This document shows positions 9,138 to 17,795 of a stretch of DNA of 64,000 nt, piece after piece (the first letter of the stretch is position 1; the number at the start of each line of letters is the position of its first letter). The notes under the pieces were generated by a model. The model ran no database searches. It saw only the letters and a list, made by a program, of their open reading frames with translations, and was not told where the DNA came from. The DNA is taken from positions 1-64,000 of the forward strand of contig NZ_QUZZ01000007.1 of the NCBI RefSeq assembly GCF_003545695.1. The letters are read 5' to 3'. The DNA comes from Taibaiella helva. Its GTDB lineage: Bacteria; Bacteroidota; Bacteroidia; Chitinophagales; Chitinophagaceae. Position numbers and translations under genes: made by a program.

Positions 9138-9890
9138 ATGAAAAAACTGTTCACCTTAGCGTTTGTATCCTTTAGCCTGCTTGGCAGGGCCCAGCAGACT
9201 TCCGGTCTTATCACTTACGAGCAAACCCTTTCTTTTGCCATTGAAAATACGAAAGATATGCCCGAAGGGCTCGCGGACCTGCTGAGCAAGCCGCAAAAAA
9301 CAGAAAAAGTTTTATTCTTCAACGCTTCGGCCGCACTTTATGAGAATAAAGAGAAAGCCGATAAGGACCAATCGGAAGAGCTGACCGAGGGGGATATGAA
9401 GATCAACCTATCAAGATCCGCTCCGGAAGAAAGGACTTATCTTGATTTGCAGGCAAAAAAAGAGATCGCGGAAAAAGACCTGATGGGCCGGAAATTCCTC
9501 GTCACCAGACCGCTCAACACTTTATCCTGGAAAATGACTGGCCGGCAGAAAAAAATACTTGACCGTTCCTGTATGGAAGCTATTGCGGACAAAGGCGGAG
9601 CGGATTCGGTAACAGTATGGTACACGCCGGACATCCCCGTAAGCGCCGGCCCGGAAACCCTTTCCGGCCTGCCCGGCATGATCCTGGAGGCCCATATAGG
9701 AAAACAACTGCACCTGCTGGCCACCCATATTGAGGAAGATCCTTCTGGCGGTAAAAAAATCAAGGAGCCAGCCAAGGGAAAAAAGATCACGGCAGAAGAA
9801 TTTGAGCGCTTGGCCAAAGAAAAAAGTGAAGAGCTGAAAAAGCAGTATGGCGCGGGAAAAGATGGACAAGTGATCATTATCAGAAAATAA
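9138..9890 (+). CDS. GLPGLI family exported protein
   Basis: 250 residues starting at MKKLFTLAF, which opens a signal peptide ending near GRAQQ; the frame extends further upstream but without a better start. The family signature appears as LSGLPGMILEAHI around residue 175. This family is common in Bacteroidota, is exported and has no proven biochemical role. The C-terminal third is very Lys/Glu rich. The outer-membrane barrel gene follows after 21 bases, the usual pairing for GLPGLI genes. The unit is divergent from the OmpR-type two-component system. Confidence 0.85.
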   Translation: MKKLFTLAFVSFSLLGRAQQTSGLITYEQTLSFAIENTKDMPEGLADLLSKPQKTEKVLFFNASAALYENKEKADKDQSEELTEGDMKINLSRSAPEERTYLDLQAKKEIAEKDLMGRKFLVTRPLNTLSWKMTGRQKKILDRSCMEAIADKGGADSVTVWYTPDIPVSAGPETLSGLPGMILEAHIGKQLHLLATHIEEDPSGGKKIKEPAKGKKITAEEFERLAKEKSEELKKQYGAGKDGQVIIIRK

Positions 9891-9911
9891 TCACCTGAAA
9901 AAAAATCACCG

Positions 9912-12656
9912 ATGTACAAACTAGCAATCGTACTGTTGCTGCTCATGGGCAGCCTGGCAGGCTATGCCACTACTTACCGTCTTACCGGCATGGTGACCGA
10001 TACTGCCGCGCAACCCCTGGCGGGCGCTTCCGTATCGCTGCTGAACCCCGAAGATTCGACGCTGGCCGTATTCGGGATCAGCAATAGCGAAGGCCGTTTC
10101 CTTGTATCGGAGATCAAGGAGGGGACTTATGTGCTGCAGGTGGCTGTTATGGGCTATTATACCGAATACCGGGGGATCAGCATACCGCTCAACGGAGGAG
10201 AGGATCTGGGTACGGTAGCCATGAAAGTAAATAACGGTGCGCATGTCCTGGGAGAAGTGGTGATCTCGGGAGAGAAAGTGCCGGTTAGGATCAAGGGCGA
10301 CACGCTGGAGTACAACGCAGGTTCTTATAAGGTAAAACCCAATGCCGTAGTGGAAGACCTGCTGCGCAAGTTGCCGGGCGTCCAGGTGGATAAGGAAGGG
10401 AACATCAAATCGATGGGTAAGGATGTAAAGAAAGTGCTTGTGGATGGTAAAGAATTTTTCGGCGACGATCCGAAAATGGCGACACGCAACCTGCCCGCCG
10501 ACGCGGTCGATAAAGTGCAGAGCTTCCAGAAAAAATCGGATGCCAGCCTCTTCTCCGGCGTCGACGACGGACAACGGGAGCAGACGCTTAACCTGACGCT
10601 GAAAGACGGCAAGAAGGCCGGCTATTTCGGCGAAGCCAGGGGCGGGCTGGGCACGCCGGAAAAATATGATGCCTCGCTGAAGGCATTCAAGTTCCGGCCC
10701 AAAAGCCAGATCGCAGCCATGGGCATGCTGAACAACATCAATAAATTCGGCTTTACCTTTCAGGACTACCTCGACTTCAACGGAGGCCTGGGTTCCTTGC
10801 TCCAGGGTGGCGGTAATATTAACCTCAACAGCAATGAGGTACCTGTAGACTTTGGCCAGCCGGTACCGGGCAAAATGAGCTCCGCAGCCGCAGGCCTCAA
10901 CTATAGCCTGGAACCCTGGGCCAACAGCCGTTTCAACCTGAACTACATGGGCAACGGCGTGGATAAATTCCTCGAGCAGTATGCTTACCGTCGCAACTTC
11001 CTGCCGGGAGAAAGCTTCGAGCAGAAAGACAACGGCACTTCCAACGAACAGAACATTACGCATCGGCTCAATACCAGCTGGCGCACGGAGATCGATTCCA
11101 TACACCAGCTTAAGGTAACGGCCTTTGGGCGGCTGGGAACCAATAACGGCGACAGCAAATCCTTATCTGAATCATACCAGGCCGCGCTGCTGCAGAACAG
11201 CCTGGACAGCCGCAGCGACCGTACCGGGAACAGCGCAGAGGCCGGCGGATCGCTGGAGCTGACGACGAGGCTGAAGGGGAAATGGCCCGTAGTAAGAACC
11301 CGCATGAATGCCGGCTACTCCCGCAGCCGGGAGCTGAACAGCTGGTCTAATACGGCTTACCTCGATGGACAGGAGCTGAGCAACAGCCAGTACCGCAACA
11401 ACAGCAACAGTAAATGGAATGGAGAATTTTCCTTTGCGCCTACCCGGGCGCTGGGTAAAGGCTATTACCTGGAGCCCTCTGTGGAGGCTGCGTTCCAGAA
11501 GGAATCGTTGAAAAGGGAGCAGGGTACGCCGGGCCCCGATGAAACAGCGGTAGATTCGCTTAGCCCCTGGTTTTACCGTAATGTATGGCAGCTGACACCC
11601 GGCCTGCTGTTTAAAAAGAATACCAGAAAGATACGCTGGACAATAGGCCTGCAAGGACAGGCCCTTGGCCTCATCCCCTATCTGAACGGACAGCAGCTGG
11701 ATCAGCGCAGGTATACCTATTGGCTGCCATCGGCTTCATGGCAGAAAGACTTTTCGCTGGGACAGCAGCTGACGGTACAGTACACCACCGATGTAACGGC
11801 GCCTGCGGTGCTGCAGCTGATGCCGGTAACCGACTACAGCAATCCCCTGGCGCGGGTGCGGGGCAATGCCGCCCTGGACCCTGAGTATACACACCAGGTC
11901 CATTTAGGGTATAATCATTTCGATCAATTCAACATGACTAATTTTTATGTGATGCTCGACGGACGGTATACGCAGAACAAGATCGGGTGGAGCCGCCAGG
12001 TGCAGCCCGACCTGAGCCAGGACATGACTGCGGCCAATACCGGCAATGCGATGCAGGCCTCGTTGCGTGCCCAGTACGGAAGGCCGGTCAAAAAGATAGG
12101 CCTGAATATTACGGCCGGGCTGGAAGAGAGCTGGAACAGGACCCTGGGACCAGTAAACGGGACCGACAATGTGAATAATTCCCTGGGCCATAAGCTGACG
12201 CTCGGTTTTAATAACCTGAAGAACGATCGATGGGATATCAGCTGGGGCGGAAGCATAGCGCTCAATTCCTCCTGGTTCTCTATAAACGACGAGCTGAACA
12301 ATACTTATTACAATCTCAATGGTTATGCTGCGATCAGCTACAGGCCCGATGATCACTGGAGCTTTACCCTGTCGGGCGATATCGATCATTATGCTGCACG
12401 CAGCTTTGACCGGCCGGTAACCATTCCCCTGGTGAAGGCCGAGATCAGCCGTTATCTTTTCAAAAATCAACGGGGAACCATCAGCCTTACCGGCTTCGAC
12501 CTGCTGGACCGTAACCGCTCGGTGCTGCGTACCAGTCAGCTCAACTACCTGCTGGAGCAGCGCAGCAATACCATCGGCCGCTATGTGATGCTTTCATTTG
12601 CTTATAAGCTCAACCGGACTGGTGGCGGTCCCTCGATCAAAATCAGGAACCGCTAA
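9912..12656 (+). CDS. Outer-membrane beta-barrel protein with carboxypeptidase-like regulatory domain
   Basis: 914 residues with a signal peptide (ILLMGS-type hydrophobic stretch, cleaved near AGYATT). Residues about 22-105 form a CarboxypepD_reg-like Ig fold (GMVTDTAAQPLAGASVSLL). A plug-like region follows (VEDLLRKLPGVQVDKEGNI, VLVDGKEFFGDDP), then a long barrel rich in alternating aromatic strands, ending FAYKLNRTGGG. This is the TonB-receptor-like/OMP_b-brl_3 group of Bacteroidota. It lies 21 bases after the GLPGLI gene and probably acts with it. The substrate is unknown. Confidence 0.88.
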   Translation: MYKLAIVLLLLMGSLAGYATTYRLTGMVTDTAAQPLAGASVSLLNPEDSTLAVFGISNSEGRFLVSEIKEGTYVLQVAVMGYYTEYRGISIPLNGGEDLGTVAMKVNNGAHVLGEVVISGEKVPVRIKGDTLEYNAGSYKVKPNAVVEDLLRKLPGVQVDKEGNIKSMGKDVKKVLVDGKEFFGDDPKMATRNLPADAVDKVQSFQKKSDASLFSGVDDGQREQTLNLTLKDGKKAGYFGEARGGLGTPEKYDASLKAFKFRPKSQIAAMGMLNNINKFGFTFQDYLDFNGGLGSLLQGGGNINLNSNEVPVDFGQPVPGKMSSAAAGLNYSLEPWANSRFNLNYMGNGVDKFLEQYAYRRNFLPGESFEQKDNGTSNEQNITHRLNTSWRTEIDSIHQLKVTAFGRLGTNNGDSKSLSESYQAALLQNSLDSRSDRTGNSAEAGGSLELTTRLKGKWPVVRTRMNAGYSRSRELNSWSNTAYLDGQELSNSQYRNNSNSKWNGEFSFAPTRALGKGYYLEPSVEAAFQKESLKREQGTPGPDETAVDSLSPWFYRNVWQLTPGLLFKKNTRKIRWTIGLQGQALGLIPYLNGQQLDQRRYTYWLPSASWQKDFSLGQQLTVQYTTDVTAPAVLQLMPVTDYSNPLARVRGNAALDPEYTHQVHLGYNHFDQFNMTNFYVMLDGRYTQNKIGWSRQVQPDLSQDMTAANTGNAMQASLRAQYGRPVKKIGLNITAGLEESWNRTLGPVNGTDNVNNSLGHKLTLGFNNLKNDRWDISWGGSIALNSSWFSINDELNNTYYNLNGYAAISYRPDDHWSFTLSGDIDHYAARSFDRPVTIPLVKAEISRYLFKNQRGTISLTGFDLLDRNRSVLRTSQLNYLLEQRSNTIGRYVMLSFAYKLNRTGGGPSIKIRNR

Positions 12657-12709
12657 GGTCAACTTTATAGCAGCCGGTTTGTTTTAAATACAATAAAAGC
12701 AAACCGAAC

Positions 12710-13153
12710 ATGGCCAGGGATCCTCAAAAGAAACAAGATAACCAGCTGCACAAAGACAAGGTGGATAAACGTACCCTTCACCTGGAAAATGAAGAGATAG
12801 AGCGTATGCCCGATAGCAACGACGACTACCGCCTGCCCCGCGAGCTGCCGGAGGAAGAGCCGGAGCCTTATAGAGAAGGCCCGGAAGAACCGACCGACGA
12901 CATAGACGAGGACGACCTTATTGATCCGGATACCGATATTTCAGCCGATGAGATTGCCCTGCTGGAAGAGGCAGAGCGCGATACGACAAGCGACGAAAGC
13001 AGGGCTTCCGATCTCCTGGATGATGCCGACGACGATGGGGATGAGCTGAATGAAGGACCCGATGAGGATAATGCCTTCGACCTGGGCGAGGACCTCGATA
13101 TGCCCAATGATGTGAACAATCCCGATATCGACGAAGAAGACGAACGGTTTTAA
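12710..13153 (+). CDS. Strongly acidic hypothetical protein
   Basis: 147 residues with no signal peptide and no family I recognise. After a short basic start (ARDPQKKQDNQLHKDK) the chain is dominated by Asp and Glu, with many DD, EE and DEDD runs. It is almost free of aromatic residues and is probably disordered. It is 53 bases after the barrel gene and may be on the same transcript, though it has no obvious tie to it. A 15-bp inverted repeat follows its stop. Confidence 0.65.
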   Translation: MARDPQKKQDNQLHKDKVDKRTLHLENEEIERMPDSNDDYRLPRELPEEEPEPYREGPEEPTDDIDEDDLIDPDTDISADEIALLEEAERDTTSDESRASDLLDDADDDGDELNEGPDEDNAFDLGEDLDMPNDVNNPDIDEEDERF

Positions 13154-13168
13154 TGTTTTAGCTGTATG

Positions 13169-13214
13169 ATTGTCCTGTAGGTATGCCGCATTTGCGATGT
13201 ACCTACAGGACAAT
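13169..13214. terminator. Inverted repeat after the acidic protein gene
   Basis: ATTGTCCTGTAGGTA pairs perfectly with TACCTACAGGACAAT across a 16-base loop. There is only a short T-run after it, so termination is probable but not certain. Confidence 0.6.
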
Positions 13215-13315
13215 CTGTTTGCAACGTATAGTAACGCTCTTTTTAAAGGGGACGTTCATAGCAGCACATGAATAGCTGCGGCCACCCTGTTCACACTTGT
13301 ACCATTTATAGCCGC

Positions 13316-13346
13316 AGTAGTGTCGTTGCGGTACAACGACACTACT
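13316..13346. repeat. Perfect 13-bp palindrome
   Basis: AGTAGTGTCGTTG and CAACGACACTACT flank CGGTA. It resembles the GTAGxGACGTTG palindromes seen elsewhere in the window and may belong to the same short mobile palindrome family. Confidence 0.6.
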
Positions 13347-13393
13347 AATAACCTATAGCGCTATACAGAGGCCAAAGAAGATGCAGTCCGCCG

Positions 13394-13513
13394 TCAGCAG
13401 CCTGCCTGCCCCAACAGCCAGTAGACGATCACAAAAACAAGAATAGTGCCGAGGCAGCCGCCGCCCCATTTCCAGGCCGCCGCGCCTGCCAGTAATCCCC
13501 TTAGCCAGCTCAT
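13394..13513 (-). CDS. Small membrane peptide of 39 residues
   Basis: ATG at 13513 gives a 39-residue peptide: MSWLRGLLAGAAAWKWGGG, then a hydrophobic helix (TILVFVIVYWLLG) and a Cys at the end. The order basic N-terminus, Gly-Gly-Gly-Cys, one membrane span is protein-like and recalls short Bacteroidota inner-membrane proteins I have seen, but I cannot name a family. It stands alone between the acidic protein and a repeat. Confidence 0.6.
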   Translation of the reverse strand: MSWLRGLLAGAAAWKWGGGCLGTILVFVIVYWLLGQAGC

Positions 13514-13858
13514 ATATTTACCGTGTTTTCGTTTTTAAAATGCTATCATCAATAAATACAAAAACAAAAGTCGATAGTTCAAATGAGCCGGTAGCGTTGG
13601 CTGGATGCAGTGGAGGCGTTAAGTTAAGAGGTAACATTTTTCAATTAGGCGAACATCATTTTTAACAAGATGAAATGATCCGGATCAATTGGAAAACCAG
13701 AGAGGTTACAGGAGGTGTATGGAATGATGTCATGGAGACTTCAATCATTACGAAATGTCGGGACAGCGCAGTCCGGGCCAGCAGCGTTAATACTCAGGCC
13801 TTTCAGTTCCACAGAACAGAGAAGATTTGCAGATGATCCTATAGCGATCGGCGCTATA

Positions 13859-13998
13859 AGGCTCCGTAGGAGCCGAACGTTTGTAGCGCCAGCATGAACA
13901 AACATGACTTTGCTCCGTAGGAGCAAAACCAGGGTTGCTAAGAAGAAAATGCATCCAACTGCCGTTCAGGTCGTTGCACGTCCCTACCAACCTGGCCG
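13859..13998 (-). repeat. Dispersed intergenic repeat, copy 3
   Basis: Read on the minus strand, this has the module A of the repeats at 187-665: GGTTTTGCTCCTACGGAGC, CTACAAACGTTCGGCTCC. Module B (GCCGTTCAGGTCGTTGCACG) lies beside it, but in the opposite relative orientation from that in copies 1 and 2. The flanks are intergenic. No gene is seen between 13514 and 14080. Confidence 0.7.
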
Positions 13999-14080
13999 TG
14001 CGGGTGGGTCGCGCAGGAGCTATGGTCATAAGCATCGTTGAGGACAATAGTTTCTCTTGATATCCATAGGTATTGCTGCA

Positions 14081-14116
14081 AACGAAAAGCGGCCGGAACA
14101 CCGGCCGCTTTTCGTT
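14081..14116 (-). terminator. Hairpin terminator, GC-rich
   Basis: AACGAAAAGCGGCCGG pairs perfectly with CCGGCCGCTTTTCGTT across a four-base loop. It sits just after the stop of the minus-strand exported protein gene. Confidence 0.85.
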
Positions 14117-14119
14117 ATT

Positions 14120-14587
14120 TTATTCTGTAATGATCAGTGTGATCGGCTCTACCGGGAACCGGGTATGCAATGAGTCGCCATAGGAACCCTTAATGTCGAA
14201 GAAAAATGCAGTATCGCCCTGCTTGCTGCGCGTCCTGATCTGGGCCACCCAGTCATCGGCCAGCTTACCTTTCGTACTTTCAGTAGCGTAGTAATCGGCC
14301 ATGATCCTGAGCTTTCCCGTGCTGTCTTCATACACGCCACGCTCGGCATAGGAAAACATAAAGCTCGCTACCGCCCGTTCTTTATTGGCCGTATCCAGTC
14401 CTGCCAGCGGGTAGGCGATCAGCGAGTCGAACAGCTTCTTGGATATCTTTCCGCTGCCGATCGTACCACCGGCGAGGAAGGCCTTACCCTTGTATTTCTT
14501 CTTACCCACCTGTGGCTTTTGCGCGGTGCTGGCTACCACACCCATGCTGATGCCGATAATACCCAATACAGCTAAGTACTTTTTCAT
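14120..14587 (-). CDS. Exported hypothetical protein
   Basis: 155 residues. A clear signal peptide (MKKYLAVLGIIGISMGVVASTA) is followed by a basic stretch (KPQVGKKKYKGKAF) and a mostly beta-type domain with no motif I recognise. The end is EPITLIITE. It is the gene downstream of valS on the same strand, 43 bases after it would start, but probably has its own function. A strong terminator follows. Confidence 0.75.
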   Translation of the reverse strand: MKKYLAVLGIIGISMGVVASTAQKPQVGKKKYKGKAFLAGGTIGSGKISKKLFDSLIAYPLAGLDTANKERAVASFMFSYAERGVYEDSTGKLRIMADYYATESTKGKLADDWVAQIRTRSKQGDTAFFFDIKGSYGDSLHTRFPVEPITLIITE

Positions 14588-14629
14588 AAGTTCCTAAAGA
14601 TAAAAAAAGTTCCCGGTTATTGCCTGTTC

Positions 14630-17242
14630 TTATAGCAGGCTCAGGCTTTCCTCCAGCGTTTTGATCTTCGCTTCGGCATCGGCCTGCTTTTTACGCTCAT
14701 TGGCAATGATCTCAGGTTTGGCATTCTGCACAAATTTATCATTGCTCAGCTTCTTGTCCACACTTACCAGGAAGCCTTTCAGGTAGTTCAGTTCTTCTTC
14801 CATTTTAGACTTTTGCGCGCCGGTATCAACGGTAGCATGACTTTGCAGGTACAGCTTCTCCGTCTGTACGACAAGGGCCATGGCGCCATTCACCGGCGTG
14901 GCGGTAGCCTCCAGCTTATCGGCATTTACCTGTCGCTGCAGTATGCTGCCGGCAGCAGCATAGAAGCCGGTATTGGCCGAATCCACAAACAAGGAAATAA
15001 TGTCCTTAGGTTTCAGCTGATTCTTGTTGCGGGTATCCCTTATTGCCGTGATCAGCTCCTGGAGCAGGCGTCCTTGTGCCAGTATCCGGTCATTGCGCTC
15101 CTGTGCGGCAGGCAGCTGCCTTACGATCAGGTCTGACTGCTGTTCGCGCAGCAGGTGGAACACCTCTTCGGTAAAGAAGGGCATAAAGGGATGCAGCAGC
15201 TGCAGGAGGTCTTCGAAGAGACTCAGCGTACGCCGATATACCTCAGGGTGTATCGGCTCGTTCAGGCCGGGCTTTACCCACTCCAGGTACCAGGAGCAGA
15301 AGTCGTCCCAGATAAGCGAATAGATCGTCTTCAGCGCTTCGCTCAGCTTGAAGTCGGCAAACAGGCTATCGATCTGCTGGCGGGTCTCATCGATGCGGGC
15401 CTGCATCCAGTCTGTGGCAAACGTATGTTCCGTGCCCCCTTCAGTAATGCGGCTTTCCCACATCTTCACCAGTTTCAGGGCATTCCATATCTTATTGGTA
15501 AAGTTGCGGCCCTGCTCCAGGAACGCTTCATCGTACAGGATATCGTTGCCCGCCGGTGAAGAGATCATTACGCTGAAACGCACTACGTCGGCGCCGTGAT
15601 CTTCGATCAGCTGCAGCAGGTCGGGTGAGTTGCCCAGTTGCTTGGACATCTTACGCCCTTGCTTGTCACGGATAAGTCCGGTAAAGTATACCTGGTTGAA
15701 AGGTTGCGTACCCTTGAATTCAAAGCCGGCCATTACCATACGGGCAACCCAGAAGAAGATAATGTCGGGAGCCGTAACCAGGGTATTGGTCGGATAATAA
15801 TAATTCAGCTCTTTATTGCTGGGATCTTCATTCCAGCCGAATACCTGCATCGGCCACAGCCACGCAGAAAACCAGGTATCGAGCACATCGTCGTCCTGCC
15901 GCAAGTCGGCTATGCTGCCGCCAGGCTGCTGTTGTTGAAACTGTGCCAGGGCCTCTTCCGCATTTTCGGCCACATAGAAATTACCGGATTTGTCGTACCA
16001 TACCGGAATGCGATGTCCCCACCAGAGCTGGCGGCTGATGCACCAATCCCTGATATTGCTCATCCAATGACGGTACAGGTTCTTGAACTTGGAAGGGAAG
16101 AACCGGATGTCATCGTTCATGACTGCTTCCAGCGCGGGTTCCGCCATTTTGCTCATGTCGCACCACCACTGCATCGACAAACGGGGCTCGATCACTGCAC
16201 CGGTCCTTTCCGATACGCCAACCTGGTTAGTATAGTCTTCCTGTTTGACAAAATTGCCGGAAGCCTTCAGATCTTCTACGATCTTTTTGCGTACGGCAAA
16301 GCGGTCTTCACCGATGTACAGCTGTGCCGCTTCGCTTAATGTCCCGTTGGCATTCAGCGTGTCCACGATCTCCAGCTGGTGCTTCTGGCCCAGGTTGTAG
16401 TCATTCACATCATGCGCCGGCGTCACTTTCAGCGCGCCGGTACCAAATTCCTTATCGATATAGTCGTCGAAGATAATGGGTATCCTGCGGTTGATGAGCG
16501 GCACAAAGCAGAACTTGCCTTTGAGATGGGCATAGCGCTCATCGTCGGGATGCACGCACACCGCCGTATCGCCCAGTATGGTTTCGGGGCGTACGGTAGC
16601 TATCGTAATGTATTCTTCGGTATCGCTATCGATGCGGTACCGTATATAAGTCAGCTTGGATTGCGTTTCTTTGTGTAGTACCTCCTCATCGCTCAGTGCC
16701 GTCAGGGCCTGGGGATCCCAGTTGATCATCTTGACACCGCGGTAGATCTGTCCTTTCCGGTGCAGCTCGACAAATACACGGATCACCGCCTTGTAGTAGG
16801 CATCGTCCATGGTAAAGTGCGTGCGTTCCCAATCCAGTGAGCAGCCCAGCTTCTTCAGCTGCTGCAGGATGATACCACCATACTTTTCCTTCCACTCCCA
16901 GGCATACCTCAGGAATTCATCGCGGCTCAGCGTATTCTTGTCAATCCCTTTTTCACGAAGCATACCGACTACTTTGGCTTCAGTGGCAATGGAGGCATGG
17001 TCGGTACCCGGTACCCAGCAGGTATTGAAGCCCTGCATCCTGGCGCGGCGCAGCAGTATGTCCTGCACGGTATTGTTGAGCGCATGGCCCATATGCAGCA
17101 CACCGGTTACATTAGGCGGCGGCATCACTATTGTATAAGCGGGCCGCTCATCGGGCTCGCTGTGAAAATATCCTTTCTGGTTCCAGTGCGCATACCATTT
17201 TTGCTCTATGGCTCCCGGCTCGTAGTTTTTACTCAGTTCCAT
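14630..17242 (-). CDS. valS: Valyl-tRNA synthetase
   Basis: 870 residues, the usual size. Class I aminoacyl-tRNA synthetase that charges tRNA-Val and edits Thr. I start at MELSKNYEPGAIEQKWY (17242), since the 41 codons before it do not look like protein of this family. The HIGH motif is PPPNVTGVLHMGH, the second signature is GRKMSKQLGNS (KMSKS with a Gln), and the editing domain region includes TVRPETILGDTAVCVHP. A C-terminal coiled coil (KMEEELNYLKGFLVSVDKKL) matches the tRNA-binding arm of ValRS. Divergent from the small Cys-rich protein gene. Confidence 0.97.
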   Translation of the reverse strand: MELSKNYEPGAIEQKWYAHWNQKGYFHSEPDERPAYTIVMPPPNVTGVLHMGHALNNTVQDILLRRARMQGFNTCWVPGTDHASIATEAKVVGMLREKGIDKNTLSRDEFLRYAWEWKEKYGGIILQQLKKLGCSLDWERTHFTMDDAYYKAVIRVFVELHRKGQIYRGVKMINWDPQALTALSDEEVLHKETQSKLTYIRYRIDSDTEEYITIATVRPETILGDTAVCVHPDDERYAHLKGKFCFVPLINRRIPIIFDDYIDKEFGTGALKVTPAHDVNDYNLGQKHQLEIVDTLNANGTLSEAAQLYIGEDRFAVRKKIVEDLKASGNFVKQEDYTNQVGVSERTGAVIEPRLSMQWWCDMSKMAEPALEAVMNDDIRFFPSKFKNLYRHWMSNIRDWCISRQLWWGHRIPVWYDKSGNFYVAENAEEALAQFQQQQPGGSIADLRQDDDVLDTWFSAWLWPMQVFGWNEDPSNKELNYYYPTNTLVTAPDIIFFWVARMVMAGFEFKGTQPFNQVYFTGLIRDKQGRKMSKQLGNSPDLLQLIEDHGADVVRFSVMISSPAGNDILYDEAFLEQGRNFTNKIWNALKLVKMWESRITEGGTEHTFATDWMQARIDETRQQIDSLFADFKLSEALKTIYSLIWDDFCSWYLEWVKPGLNEPIHPEVYRRTLSLFEDLLQLLHPFMPFFTEEVFHLLREQQSDLIVRQLPAAQERNDRILAQGRLLQELITAIRDTRNKNQLKPKDIISLFVDSANTGFYAAAGSILQRQVNADKLEATATPVNGAMALVVQTEKLYLQSHATVDTGAQKSKMEEELNYLKGFLVSVDKKLSNDKFVQNAKPEIIANERKKQADAEAKIKTLEESLSLL

Positions 17243-17382
17243 TGTATGTATAGCTGTTGTAGCGATATGCAGAAGCTTATTGCTTCCGCGGAAGATAAGC
17301 TGCAAATTTAATAAATTGCCCGAAAGAAACAGCGGCGGTTGCGTCCGGAGCCATCTTGCCGGCAATTCAGGACCAAATTCTT

Positions 17383-17411
17383 TTTGCCTGCAGATTATTT
17401 ATTTATCTTTG
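17383..17411 (+). promoter_or_regulatory. Bacteroidota-type promoter
   Basis: TTTG at 17383-17386, a 17-base spacer and TATCTTTG at 17404-17411, which fits TTTG-N17-20-TAnnTTTG. It lies 22 bases before the start of the small exported protein. Confidence 0.75.
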
Positions 17412-17433
17412 AAAGAAATAAAAATTACCGAAA

Positions 17434-17646
17434 ATGAAGAAGTTAACCTTATTACTGGGCGCTGCCCTGATCATGGGTACTGCCGCATTCGCACATGACG
17501 GGCATAAAGACGGTTGCTGCAAAGGCAAAAAAGAAGCTTGCTGCGCCAAAGACAAGAAGGGAGCCAAAAAGAACGGAGAGAAAACAACAACTATCAAAGA
17601 TGCTAAAAAAGCACCGGCTAAAGAAACTGCCGAGAAAAAATTATAG
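17434..17646 (+). CDS. Small exported Cys/His/Lys-rich protein
   Basis: 70 residues with a signal peptide (MKKLTLLLGAALIMGTAAFA) and a short mature part. The mature part begins HDGHKDGCC and carries a second Cys pair (EACC), then a Lys/Ala-rich tail without structure. Two His and two Cys pairs in twenty residues could bind a metal ion, but I know no family. A consensus promoter lies upstream and a hairpin (AGGCCCTGCTTTATGCCGGGCCTTTT) downstream, so it is a single-gene unit, divergent from valS. Confidence 0.75.
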   Translation: MKKLTLLLGAALIMGTAAFAHDGHKDGCCKGKKEACCAKDKKGAKKNGEKTTTIKDAKKAPAKETAEKKL

Positions 17647-17672
17647 CGCACAAACGAATAAACATTATCTCG

Positions 17673-17699
17673 GAGGCCCTGCTTTATGCCGGGCCTTTT
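17673..17699 (+). terminator. Terminator of the small Cys/His protein gene
   Basis: AGGCCC and GGGCCT form a short stem near 17673-17697, followed by TTTTGCTTTG. It lies about 30 bases after the stop codon. Confidence 0.6.
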
Positions 17700-17730
17700 G
17701 CTTTGTACAACGCGCTCCAACCATATAAAA

Positions 17731-17762
17731 GGCGGGACAATTCGTGATGGAACTGTCCCGCC
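17731..17762 (-). terminator. Terminator of the beta-helix protein gene
   Basis: GGCGGGACA/TGTCCCGCC stem with a loop of about 14 bases; read on the minus strand it is followed by TTTTA. It lies just after the stop at 17796. Confidence 0.8.
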
Positions 17763-17795
17763 GGATACACAAAAACGGCGCTTCAAAAACAACCC

